A stretch of DNA of 64,000 bases, from assembly GCF_045209745.1 (NCBI RefSeq), contig NZ_CP109273.1, forward strand, positions 2,294,001 through 2,358,000. The letters are read 5' to 3'. Shown piece by piece: positions 51,248-58,777 of the stretch; positions within the stretch are counted from its first letter, which is position 1; every line of letters starts with the position of its first letter. Made by a program: the position numbers and the translations under genes. The notes beneath the pieces were generated by a model that saw only the letters and a program-made list of their open reading frames with translations, was not told the origin of the DNA and made no database searches. Origin of the DNA: Micromonospora sp045209745. Its GTDB lineage: Bacteria > Actinomycetota > Actinomycetes > Mycobacteriales > Micromonosporaceae.

Positions 51248-51646
51248 ATGACAACGATCGGTTCAGACAACCTCACCAACGGTCCGGCCAAGCCGGAACG
51301 ATTCGGTGGCAAGTACCGCGGGGCCCGGCGGGACACCGTTCTGACCGAGGTGGTCTCGACCGAACACGAGTTGAGCGGGCGGGAGGGGTCCTCCGAGGCG
51401 ACGGATCCTCCGCTCTCGCTGCCCTCGCTGGACCCGAACCCGCTGGTCGAGCCGTCGTTCCCGCCGGCCGGCTGGCCGCTGGAGCCCAGCGAGTCCCTGG
51501 CTGACCACCCGTTGCTGCGTGGCCTGCTCATGGAGTTGCCACCCAAGGGCAGCGTGCCGTCGCAGGACTGGCTGGACCGCTGGTTCGAGGCGACACGCTC
51601 GATCCTGGAACTGCTATATGTGCAGAGGATCGGTCGCTCGCGCTGA
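51248..51646 (+). CDS. Small hypothetical protein
   Basis: 132 residues with a long disordered, Pro/Ser/Glu-rich N-terminal region and an amphipathic C-terminal helix (WLDRWFEATRSILELLYVQRIG). No family recognised. Its last 33 nt overlap the end of the convergent membrane-protein gene. The N-terminal MTTIGSDNLTNGP and compositional pattern look like a real short actinobacterial gene. Confidence 0.55.
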   Translation: MTTIGSDNLTNGPAKPERFGGKYRGARRDTVLTEVVSTEHELSGREGSSEATDPPLSLPSLDPNPLVEPSFPPAGWPLEPSESLADHPLLRGLLMELPPKGSVPSQDWLDRWFEATRSILELLYVQRIGRSR

Positions 51647-52213
51647 CCCAGGTGTCTGCGGGTGGGCCCGCTCGGCGAAGCGGCTGTGCCGCAACGCGTG
51701 CCGGACCCCGATGGCCACCACCGCGAGCGCGCCAACGGTGATCGCCGGCCCGGTGACACCGGGGTCGGCTCCGAGGTCGGTGCCGACCGCCGCGATCACC
51801 GCCGGCACCGTGGTCAGGGCGGTCACCTGTAGTGGCAGCCCGACGAGCGGGTGGGCCGCGGCGGCGCGCAGCCCGTGTGGCGCAGGCGTGGCAGGGGCAC
51901 TGGCGAATGCGCCGGCCCCGGCCCGCAGCCGGCGGATCCGCCGTACGGAGCAGACCGCCGCCACGAGCGCGGGGCCGGCGACCAGGGTGAGCCCGGCGGC
52001 GGCCTGGTCGACCGGCGCCGTGCCGGCACTGAGCAGGCCAGCGCCGAGCACGGCCGCGGTGAGCGCCACGCCGGTGAGGGTCAGCACCAGCAACCATCCG
52101 GCACGCCGGTGCAGCATGCGGGTGTTGCGCAGCCGGGGAAGCCCGTCGGCAACGACGCCGGCGGCAAGCCAGACGGCGGCGACCGGGAGCAGGATGGTGA
52201 GCTGACTCTCCAT
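51614..52213 (-). CDS. Hypothetical membrane protein
   Basis: 199 residues, ATG at 52213 chosen; the frame continues upstream without a better start. About five hydrophobic segments (LTILLPVAAVWLAAGVVADG, WLLVLTLTGVALTAAVLGAG, AAAGLTLVAGPALVAAVC, LVGLPLQVTALTTVPAVIAAV, AITVGALAVVAIGVRHAL). No motif recognised. Convergent overlap of 33 nt with the preceding gene. Confidence 0.6.
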   Translation of the reverse strand: MESQLTILLPVAAVWLAAGVVADGLPRLRNTRMLHRRAGWLLVLTLTGVALTAAVLGAGLLSAGTAPVDQAAAGLTLVAGPALVAAVCSVRRIRRLRAGAGAFASAPATPAPHGLRAAAAHPLVGLPLQVTALTTVPAVIAAVGTDLGADPGVTGPAITVGALAVVAIGVRHALRHSRFAERAHPQTPGSARATDPLHI

Positions 52214-52545
52214 GTACGAGAGTCTTTCCCGGATCGCGGCGGGGCGAATCCGGGCCGGTCCCCCGTTCACCCCGGACGCCAGGCCCGTAGGGGGTCATCC
52301 TCCGGAAGTTATGGACGTTTCGACATGTCCAAACTGTCCAGCCGCTGACCTACCCTCAGCTAGATCGGCGAGTGTCGATTGATGTTCGGACCGGTGGTCG
52401 CGTTCCGCCACCGGTCGGAGGGAGGTAGGAAATGGGTCTTCACAACTTATCTGCACTTCACCCGATCGAGTGACGGTGGCTTGGCGGTGACGGCATGGAC
52501 CGGGCGCCGGGTCATCGAGACGGCTTCGGCTAGGATCAGCTCCTC
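52214..52545. other. 332-nt intergenic stretch with a strong-SD short ORF
   Basis: Locally lower in GC than its surroundings. It contains GGAGG with 6-nt spacing to an ATG at 52432 that opens only a 13-codon frame (MGLHNLSALHPIE, 52432-52473). This could be a leader peptide or the front of a deleted gene. Nothing else is recognisable. Confidence 0.45.
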
Positions 52546-53220
52546 GTGGACGCGGTCGCGGAGAGTTTGATGGTTGCTGTCGCGCCGGGACAGGTGACGT
52601 TGTCGGACCGGCGGACTCAGCGCCGGTGGTCGGTGGACGTTGAGCCGTTTCAGATCGGGGCGTTTCCAGTCACGCAAGCCGAGTACGCCAGGGTTGTTGG
52701 CGAGCGTCCGAGCGCGGTTCATGGGGATCGATTGCCCGTCGAGGGTGTTTCGTGGTGGGACGCGGTTCGGTTCTGCAACGCCTTGTCGCAACGGGAAGGG
52801 TTGGCGCCGGCCTACCAGTTCGATGGTGACGGTGAGGGCGTCGAGTGGGATCGCTCCGCTGACGGATATCGGCTGCCGACCGAGGCTGAGTGGGAGTACG
52901 CGTGTCGCGCTGGCTCGACCGGCCCGCGTTACGGACCGCTGGATGAGATCGCCTGGTACCGCGACAACTCTGGCGAGCGGGTCCACGAGGTGGGCGGCCG
53001 CCAGCCGAACGCCTGGGGCCTGTACGACATGCTGGGCAACGTGTGGGACTGGTGCTGGGACATCTACGACGCCGAGGTCTACGGCACCTACCGGGTCCTG
53101 CGCGGTGGCGGTTGGTTCGATGAGCACTGGAGCTGCCGCGCGTCCGTGCGCCGTCGCAGCCATCCGACCTACGCGATCGATGACGTGGGGTTCCGCATCG
53201 CCCGTTCCGGTCCGCACTGA
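52546..53220 (+). CDS. Formylglycine-generating-enzyme/sulfatase-modifying (SUMF1) domain protein
   Basis: 224 residues. The FGE-sulfatase fold is clear: VEPFQIGAFPVTQAEYARVV, VEGVSWWDAVRFCNALS, YRLPTEAEWEYACRAGS, NAWGLYDMLGNVWDWCWD, RVLRGGGWFDEHWSCRAS and GFRIAR. It is short and has no signal peptide. Genuine formylglycine-generating enzymes carry a copper-binding Cys pair in the C-terminal half. Only scattered Cys are visible here, so it may be one of the many catalytically different relatives (iron-dependent oxidase or C-type-lectin-like). No sulfatase nearby. Confidence 0.85.
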   Translation: MDAVAESLMVAVAPGQVTLSDRRTQRRWSVDVEPFQIGAFPVTQAEYARVVGERPSAVHGDRLPVEGVSWWDAVRFCNALSQREGLAPAYQFDGDGEGVEWDRSADGYRLPTEAEWEYACRAGSTGPRYGPLDEIAWYRDNSGERVHEVGGRQPNAWGLYDMLGNVWDWCWDIYDAEVYGTYRVLRGGGWFDEHWSCRASVRRRSHPTYAIDDVGFRIARSGPH

Positions 53221-53268
53221 GGCAGGTCGTTGGGCCGTTGCGAAACAGCGTGACGGGGTGGTTGAGGG

Positions 53269-53646
53269 GTGGAGGTGCATCAGTCGCCGTCACCCCTTGC
53301 CAGAGGCGGGCTGAGCTGGGCCAACGCGTCGATCCCGGACGCCGGCGCGGCGGTGACCAGCCCGATCACCATCGCCGGCTGCGGTCGCAACGCCTCGTCG
53401 GCCTCCACCGTGGCGGTGAACATCGTGCACACCTACCGCGGTGACCTGGTCATCGACCTGCTCGCCCCGGACGGCAGCGCATACCGTCTGAAGAACAGCA
53501 GCATCTCGGACAGCGCCGACAACGTGAACACCACGTACACGGCCAACGTGTCCGGTGAGGCCGCCGATGGCACCTGGCGGCTCCAGGTGCGGGACAGCTA
53601 CTCGGGCGACACCGGCTACCTCAACACCTGGACCCTGACCGTCTGA
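53269..53646 (+). pseudogene. Orphan P/Homo B (proprotein-convertase P) domain, 5'-truncated
   Basis: The last ~110 residues are a clear P-domain (SIPDAGAAVTSPITIAGCG, HTYRGDLVIDLLAPDGSAY, DGTWRLQVRDSYSGDTGYLNTWTL in parts). Such domains normally follow an S8 subtilisin or metallopeptidase domain with a signal peptide. Here neither exists, and the ~15 residues before it look like translated non-coding sequence. I read it as the 3' remnant of a secreted protease gene, left when the upstream part was lost or replaced. The GTG at 53269 could still yield a 125-residue peptide. Confidence 0.7.
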
Positions 53647-53665
53647 CCGGTCTCCCCCGACCGAC

Positions 53666-53701
53666 CGAGGCCCCACCCCGGGCACGCGGGGTGGGGCCTC
53701 G
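53666..53701 (+). terminator. Hairpin terminator after the P-domain remnant
   Basis: A perfect 15-bp stem (CGAGGCCCCACCCCG with complement) and a 6-nt loop. Confidence 0.85.
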
Positions 53702-53718
53702 TGTCGTACGCGTCGGGA

Positions 53719-54525
53719 TCAGACCGAGAAGGTAGCCGGCCGCTCGGTGGCCGGGGCTGGCGGGCGGGCCTTCCACAGGCCGGTCTTCTGGGCGGCGAGC
53801 CGGGTCAGGTAGGCCGGGTTGAGGATCACGTAGCGGCGCCAGAGCCTCTTCGGCTCCAGGCCGAGACGCCAGAACCACTCCAGGCCGGCGCGCTGCATCC
53901 ACGGCGGGGGCTGGCGCAGCAGCCCGGCGTGGTAGTCGAAGGCCGCGCCGACCGCCATCAGCGGCATGTCGAGCAGCGGTCGCATGGCGTACGTGAAGAC
54001 CTCCTGGCGCGGGCAGCCGAGCCCGACCAGAACCAACCGGGCACCGCTGGACCGGATCCGGTCCGCGATCTCGGCATCCTCGCCGGGCTGGACGGCACGG
54101 AACTTGGACGGCTCCACGCCGGCGATCTTCAGCGCGGGGAACATCCGCTCCAGCGCCGGGATCAACCTGGCGAGGGTCTCCTCGGTTGACCCGTACAGGT
54201 AGACCGGCAGCCCTTCGTCGGCGAAGCGCGACAGCACGTGCAGAGTCAGCGTGGGCCCGTAGACCCGGTCGGTGAGCCCGGCGTGGTGCAGCAGGTTGAG
54301 CGCCCAGCGCACCGGCTGCCCGTCCGGCGTGACCAGGTCGAAGGAGTTGAGCCGCGCATTGTGCGCCGGGTCCAGCACCCCGGTCATCACGCCGTGCACG
54401 GCCAACGCGGTGAGCGCGAGCGGGCGCCGCTCGTGCGCCGCGGTCACCACCGCGTCGGTCGCCGTGGCGTAGTCGGTGGCGTCGACCAGGACGCCGAGCA
54501 CGTTGCGTTTGGTCCGCGTGGTCAT
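53719..54525 (-). CDS. WecB/TagA/CpsF-family glycosyltransferase
   Basis: 268 residues; the ATG at 54525 overlaps the stop of the upstream epimerase gene (ATGA). VLGVLVDATDYATATDAV, LTALAVHGVMTG, SFDLVTPDGQPVRWAL, GPTLTLHVLSRFADEGLPVYLYGSTEETL (in part) and LVLVGLGCPRQEVFTYAM match the family (TagA: N-acetylmannosamine transferase). It probably adds a sugar to a lipid- or polyprenyl-linked acceptor in cell-wall polymer synthesis. Cotranscription with an NAD-dependent sugar epimerase fits a glycan pathway. Confidence 0.9.
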   Translation of the reverse strand: MTTRTKRNVLGVLVDATDYATATDAVVTAAHERRPLALTALAVHGVMTGVLDPAHNARLNSFDLVTPDGQPVRWALNLLHHAGLTDRVYGPTLTLHVLSRFADEGLPVYLYGSTEETLARLIPALERMFPALKIAGVEPSKFRAVQPGEDAEIADRIRSSGARLVLVGLGCPRQEVFTYAMRPLLDMPLMAVGAAFDYHAGLLRQPPPWMQRAGLEWFWRLGLEPKRLWRRYVILNPAYLTRLAAQKTGLWKARPPAPATERPATFSV

Positions 54526-55595
54526 GCTTCGGGCACCCACTTGTCCACGTTGGCCTCGTAGATCTCCCGCAGGATCATCGGGACGTCATAAGTGATCTTC
54601 CAGTCCGGGTACTGCGCCTCGAACCGGGCCATGCTGCTGACGTACCACTGGTGGTCGCCGGTGCGGTTCTGCTCGACGTAGTTGATCTGCGCCGCACGGC
54701 CGGTGATCTCTTCCGCGATCCGGAACGCCTCGATGTGGGAGGTGTTGGAGTGCCGGCCGCCGCCGAGGTTGTAGACCTCCGCGGATCGCGGGGCCCGGAA
54801 GAACGCCTCGAACGCGGTCAGCACATCACGCGAGTGGATCGCGTCCCGCACCATCTTGCCCTTGTAGCCGAACAGGTTGTATGTCCGGCCTTCCATCACG
54901 CAGCGCATCAGGTAGGCCAGGAACCCGTGCAGCTCGGCTGCGGAGTGCGCCGGCCCGGTCAGCGTGCCGCCCCGGAAGCAGGCAGTCTTCATGTCGAAGT
55001 AGCGCCCGTACTCCTGAACCATCACGTCCGCCGCGACCTTCGAGGCGCCGAAGACCGAGTGCAGCGAGTGGTCGATCGACATCTCTTCGGTGATGCCCTG
55101 GTACCAGCGGTGGTCCTCGGGCAGTTCGTACCGTGTCTCCAACTCGATCAGCGGCAGGCCGTTGGGACGGTCGCCATAGACCTTGTTGGTCGAGCAGTGG
55201 ATGAACGGCGCGTCGATCGCGTGCCGGCGGGTGTTCTCCAGGATGTTGAGCGTGCCGCCGGCGTTCACGTCGAAGTCCGTGTACGGCTCCTTGGCTGCCC
55301 AGTCGTGGCTCGGCTGCGCAGCGCTGTGGATCACCACGGCGATGTCGGAGGCGTACTTCTTGAACACCTGCTCCAAGCCGTCCCGGTCCCGGATGTCCAC
55401 CGCGAAATGGGTGTACGCGTTGCCCAGGTCACGGCCGAGCCGCTCAAGGCTCCACGAGGTGGAGCCGTCCTCGCCGAAGAAGTACCGGCGCATGTCGTTG
55501 TCGATGCCGACGACGTCCAGACCGAGGCCAGCGAAGTGCCGGACCGCCTCGGAGCCGATCAGACCACCCGACCCTGTCACCAACGCGACACTCAC
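54522..55595 (-). CDS. NAD-dependent sugar-nucleotide epimerase (CDP-tyvelose-epimerase-like)
   Basis: 357 residues from the GTG at 55595 with AGGAG at 5 nt. Rossmann motif VALVTGSGGLIGSEA and HSAAQPSHDWAAKEPYTDFDVNA with STNKVYGDRP. The usual YxxxK is VFGASK here (F182, K186), with Phe where the catalytic Tyr normally sits; the Lys is kept. The overall pattern (TGPAHSAAELHGFLAYL) is that of a subgroup of the extended SDRs. It probably acts on a CDP- or NDP-sugar, though the Phe means the reaction may differ from typical epimerases. Confidence 0.85.
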   Translation of the reverse strand: MSVALVTGSGGLIGSEAVRHFAGLGLDVVGIDNDMRRYFFGEDGSTSWSLERLGRDLGNAYTHFAVDIRDRDGLEQVFKKYASDIAVVIHSAAQPSHDWAAKEPYTDFDVNAGGTLNILENTRRHAIDAPFIHCSTNKVYGDRPNGLPLIELETRYELPEDHRWYQGITEEMSIDHSLHSVFGASKVAADVMVQEYGRYFDMKTACFRGGTLTGPAHSAAELHGFLAYLMRCVMEGRTYNLFGYKGKMVRDAIHSRDVLTAFEAFFRAPRSAEVYNLGGGRHSNTSHIEAFRIAEEITGRAAQINYVEQNRTGDHQWYVSSMARFEAQYPDWKITYDVPMILREIYEANVDKWVPEA

Positions 55596-55670
55596 ACGCC
55601 ACTCCTGGTCCATCGGAGGCAGAATCCATCGGAGCATAGCGTGACGCCCGGCACGCCCCGATATGACGGA

Positions 55671-55695
55671 AGGGCCCCGCATCAAGCGGAGCCCT
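55671..55695 (-). terminator. Hairpin downstream of tRNA-Leu
   Basis: A 10-bp stem with one mismatch (AGGGCCCCGC / GCGGAGCCCT) and a 5-nt loop, 7 nt beyond the encoded CCA of the tRNA. Confidence 0.55.
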
Positions 55696-55701
55696 CGTCG
55701 G

Positions 55702-55787
55702 TGGTGGGGATGGGGGGAGTTGAACCCCCACGCCCTTTCGGGCACACGGACCTGAACCGTGCGCGTCTGCCATTCCGCCACATCCCC
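55702..55787 (-). tRNA. tRNA-Leu (anticodon CAG), CCA encoded
   Basis: A 7-bp acceptor stem (GGGGATG with CATCCCC), D-arm GGCGGAATGGC region, anticodon stem-loop CACGG-TTCAGGT-CCGTG with CAG (55752-55754), the long class II variable arm (GTGCCCGAAAGGGCGT), and T-arm GGGGG-TTCAACT-CCCCC. Discriminator A and CCA are encoded. It reads CUG, a major Leu codon in high-GC genomes. No integrated element is evident at its 3' end. Confidence 0.95.
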
Positions 55788-56021
55788 GTGGCACGACCCG
55801 GAACACACTAGCCGCCCCGGGCCCGCTGTCTCCAGTGGGCCTCGGGAATACTACGCTGTCCCAGGTGCTCGCCACGAACGATTACCGTTCGTGGCGGTCG
55901 AAAGATTAGCACGGCAATCCCGGCCCTTCCGAACGGGTCGGAGCCAGACGGCCGAGCGGCGTGTGAGCTGCGCGCGCGCCGGCCGGATACCATCATGTCC
56001 TCGGGACCCGAGGAGGAGCCG

Positions 56022-56783
56022 GTGAGCGTGCTGCAACGCTTCGAGAAGCGTCTGGAAGGCCTGGTCGAAGGGGCCTTCGCCAAGGTCTTCAAAGGGGTGG
56101 TCCACCCCGTGGAGATCCTCAACGCCATGCAGCGGGAGGCCGAGGCGCACAAGGCGATCTTGGCCGGTGGGCGCACGTTGGTGCCCAACCGCTACGTGAT
56201 CGATCTCTCGCCGTTCGACCACAGTCGGCTGGCGCCGTACGCCGCTGCGCTGGCCCAGGAATTGGCCCAGTCGCAGGCGGAGTTCATCGGCGAGCAGGCC
56301 TGGACGGTCTACGGCGACGTGATCGTCGAGATCGAGCGAGGCGAGGGCCTGGACACGGGCATGTTCCGCGTCACGGCCGAGGTCTACACCGGCGGCGAGG
56401 TCGCGCCGGTGTCGGCACCCGGCTACGACAGCGGTCCGCCCGCCTACCCCGCGTACGACCAGGGCGGTGGCTACGGCCCGCCGCCTGGGCACGGCGGCGG
56501 TCGCAACGTGCGGCTGGTCTCCGGCGACGGTCGCACCTATCCCCTTCAGATGGGGTCGACGGTGATCGGTCGCGGCGACCAGGCCAACCTGCGTCTGCCC
56601 GACGTCGGCATCTCCCGGCGACACGCCCGGCTGGATTTTGATGGTGGCCAGGTCGTGCTGACCGATCTGGGGTCGACCAACGGCACCATGGTCAACGGGC
56701 AGCGGGTCTCCGCCGTCGCACTCAACCCCGGTGACATGGTCCAGCTCGGCACGACGACGCTGACCTTCCGCGTGGACGGCTGA
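56022..56783 (+). CDS. fhaA: FhaA-type DUF3662/FHA-domain protein
   Basis: 253 residues from GTG 56022 (SD GAGGAG). N-terminal DUF3662 (VLQRFEKRLEGLVEGAFAKVF, VHPVEILNAMQREAEAHK, VPNRYVIDLSPFDH) is followed by a Gly/Pro/Tyr-rich linker and a C-terminal FHA domain (GSTVIGRGDQANLRLPD, ISRRHARLDF, LGSTNGTMVNGQ). FHA binds phospho-Thr, so it reads PknA/PknB signals and in mycobacteria recruits MviN/peptidoglycan factors. First of the seven-gene operon. Confidence 0.93.
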   Translation: MSVLQRFEKRLEGLVEGAFAKVFKGVVHPVEILNAMQREAEAHKAILAGGRTLVPNRYVIDLSPFDHSRLAPYAAALAQELAQSQAEFIGEQAWTVYGDVIVEIERGEGLDTGMFRVTAEVYTGGEVAPVSAPGYDSGPPAYPAYDQGGGYGPPPGHGGGRNVRLVSGDGRTYPLQMGSTVIGRGDQANLRLPDVGISRRHARLDFDGGQVVLTDLGSTNGTMVNGQRVSAVALNPGDMVQLGTTTLTFRVDG

Positions 56784-56789
56784 CCCGCC

Positions 56790-57275
56790 TTGCCGGAGCT
56801 GGTCATCACCGTTGCCCGGTTCGGATTCCTGATCCTGCTGTGGATCTTCGTCTTCACGGTGGTCGGTGTGATCCGCCGGGACCTCTTCGCGGGCGCCCGG
56901 TCCGGTCGCCTGGTGGCCGCGCCGCGCACGGTGGGCGCCTCGACGGGGCAGGCGGCGAAACTGGCGAAGGTGAAGCGGGGCAGGGCAGCGCACCAACTGG
57001 TGGTGACCGCCGGTCAGCTGGCCGGCACGAGAATCACTCTCGGTGAAGCGCAGATCACCATCGGCCGAGCCGAGGACTCCACCCTGGTCATCACTGACGA
57101 TTACGCCTCCGCGCGACACGCCCGGCTCATGCCGCGCGACGGGCAGTGGTTCGTCGAGGACCTCGGCTCGACTAACGGCACGTACCTCGATCGCGCTAAG
57201 GTCACCGGACCAACCCCCGTCCCCCTCGGCGTGCCGATCCGGATCGGCCGCACTTCCCTCGAATTACGGCCATGA
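56790..57275 (+). CDS. fhaB: FhaB-type (FipA) FHA-domain membrane protein
   Basis: 161 residues, TTG start 6 nt after fhaA. An N-terminal transmembrane helix (VARFGFLILLWIFVFTVVGV) precedes a linker and an FHA domain (ITIGRAEDSTLVITDDYAS, ARHARLMPRDG, LGSTNGTYLDR). It matches the short FhaB that binds PknA/PknB substrates in actinobacteria. Its stop overlaps the pstP start (ATGA), so translation is likely coupled. Confidence 0.92.
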   Translation: MPELVITVARFGFLILLWIFVFTVVGVIRRDLFAGARSGRLVAAPRTVGASTGQAAKLAKVKRGRAAHQLVVTAGQLAGTRITLGEAQITIGRAEDSTLVITDDYASARHARLMPRDGQWFVEDLGSTNGTYLDRAKVTGPTPVPLGVPIRIGRTSLELRP

Positions 57276-58747
57276 CTCTGACCCTGCGCTATGCGGCCCA
57301 CAGCGACCGCGGTCTGATCCGAGACGGCAATCAAGACTCCGTCTACGCCGGGCCGCGGCTACTCGCCGTTGCCGACGGCATGGGCGGCATGGCCGCCGGT
57401 GACGTCGCCAGCAACATCGTCATCGGTGCCATGGCGCCGCTCGACGAGGACGTCCCATCCGACGCCCTCGTCGACGCGTTGCGTTCGGCCGTGGGCACCG
57501 CCAACCAACAACTCCGCGACACGGTGGACGCCAACCCGCAGCTGGAGGGGATGGGCACCACGCTGACGGCGACCCTCTTCACCGGCAGCAAGCTGGGAAT
57601 GGTCCACATCGGCGACTCGCGGGCCTATCTGCTGCGCAACGGCGACTTCGCGCAGATCACCAAGGACGACACGTACGTCCAGATGCTCGTCGACGAAGGC
57701 CGGATCAGCGCCGAGGAGGCGAGCAGCCACCCGCAGCGGTCGCTGCTCACCCGTGCCTTGGACGGCCGGGACATCGACCCGGAGTACTCGGTGCGCCAGG
57801 TTCTGCCCGGCGACCGGTACCTGATCTGCAGCGACGGCCTCTCGGGTGTGGTCAGTGCCGAAACCATCGGCGAGACCCTGCGGGAGTACGCCGACCCGCA
57901 GCAGTGCGTCGAGCGGCTGGTGCAGCTCGCGCTGCGCGGCGGTGGGCCGGACAACATCACGGTGATCATCGCCGATGCCACTGATCAGGACATCGTCGAG
58001 GCGACCCCGATCGTGGGCGGCGCTGCCGCCCGGGACCGGGGAATGGCGACCTCGGCCGACGACTCGACCCCGGCCGCCCGTGCCTCGGCGCTCTCCGCGC
58101 CGCGCCCGGCCGTGCCCGAGGAGCCAGCGGCCTCGGACGACGAGTCGGACCGGCCGAAACGCCGCCCGGTGCGTACCGCGGCCATGGCGCTGGCCCTGCT
58201 GGTAATCATCGGCGGAGGGGCCTTCGCCGGCTGGACGTACACCCAGCGGCAGTACTACGTGGGAGCCACCGAGGAGGGGCAGGTCGCCGTCTTCCGCGGC
58301 GTCCAAGGTCAGATCGCCGGGATGGATCTCTCCGCCGTGCACCGCCGCAGCGGCACCCGACTGGACGACCTCACGGTCGCCGCGCAGGACACCGTGAAGG
58401 TCGGCATCCGGGCCAAGAGTGAGCCGGACGCCGAGCGCCAGCTCGCCGAGCTGACCAGCGACACCCCGAGCAACCCCAACCTGAAGCCGCTCTGCCCGCT
58501 CGACCCGAACGCCGCGGTGGGCGGCACGCCGTCGCCCACGCCGACCGCGGTCGGTATGACGCCGACCCCGAACGGCAGCCCGAGCGCCAACGTGTCGACG
58601 ACCCCCAATGGGGTTGGCAACGCGAGCCCGACCGTCGGTGCCACCACCGCTGTCGGTACGAGCGGCCCGACCACCCCACCCGACGTCACGCCCTCCGACT
58701 CGGCCACGCCGGCGCTCGACCCGGCCGGCTGCCGGTCTCCTGAGTGA
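57272..58747 (+). CDS. pstP: PP2C-family Ser/Thr phosphatase PstP
   Basis: 491 residues. PP2C metal motifs: RDGNQDSVYAGPR, ADGMGGMAAGDVASN, GDSRAYLLRNGDF, SDGLSGVV and GGPDNITVII (residues ~10-235). A cytosolic linker, one transmembrane helix (RTAAMALALLVIIGGGAFAGW, about 305-325) and an extracellular tail with a Thr/Ser/Pro-rich end follow. It dephosphorylates PknA/PknB and their targets. Part of the operon; overlap with fhaB. Confidence 0.95.
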   Translation: MTLTLRYAAHSDRGLIRDGNQDSVYAGPRLLAVADGMGGMAAGDVASNIVIGAMAPLDEDVPSDALVDALRSAVGTANQQLRDTVDANPQLEGMGTTLTATLFTGSKLGMVHIGDSRAYLLRNGDFAQITKDDTYVQMLVDEGRISAEEASSHPQRSLLTRALDGRDIDPEYSVRQVLPGDRYLICSDGLSGVVSAETIGETLREYADPQQCVERLVQLALRGGGPDNITVIIADATDQDIVEATPIVGGAAARDRGMATSADDSTPAARASALSAPRPAVPEEPAASDDESDRPKRRPVRTAAMALALLVIIGGGAFAGWTYTQRQYYVGATEEGQVAVFRGVQGQIAGMDLSAVHRRSGTRLDDLTVAAQDTVKVGIRAKSEPDAERQLAELTSDTPSNPNLKPLCPLDPNAAVGGTPSPTPTAVGMTPTPNGSPSANVSTTPNGVGNASPTVGATTAVGTSGPTTPPDVTPSDSATPALDPAGCRSPE

Positions 58748-58777
58748 GCGTCGGCTGAGATCCCGAGGATTCCACCC

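Noticed and set aside
54541..54549. TTGTCCACG resembling an actinobacterial DnaA box
   Set aside because: Single near-match inside a coding region, with no cluster of boxes around it.
55702..55787. tRNA-Leu as an integration site for a mobile element
   Set aside because: No integrase, no direct repeat of the tRNA 3' end in the flanks and the neighbours are core genes.
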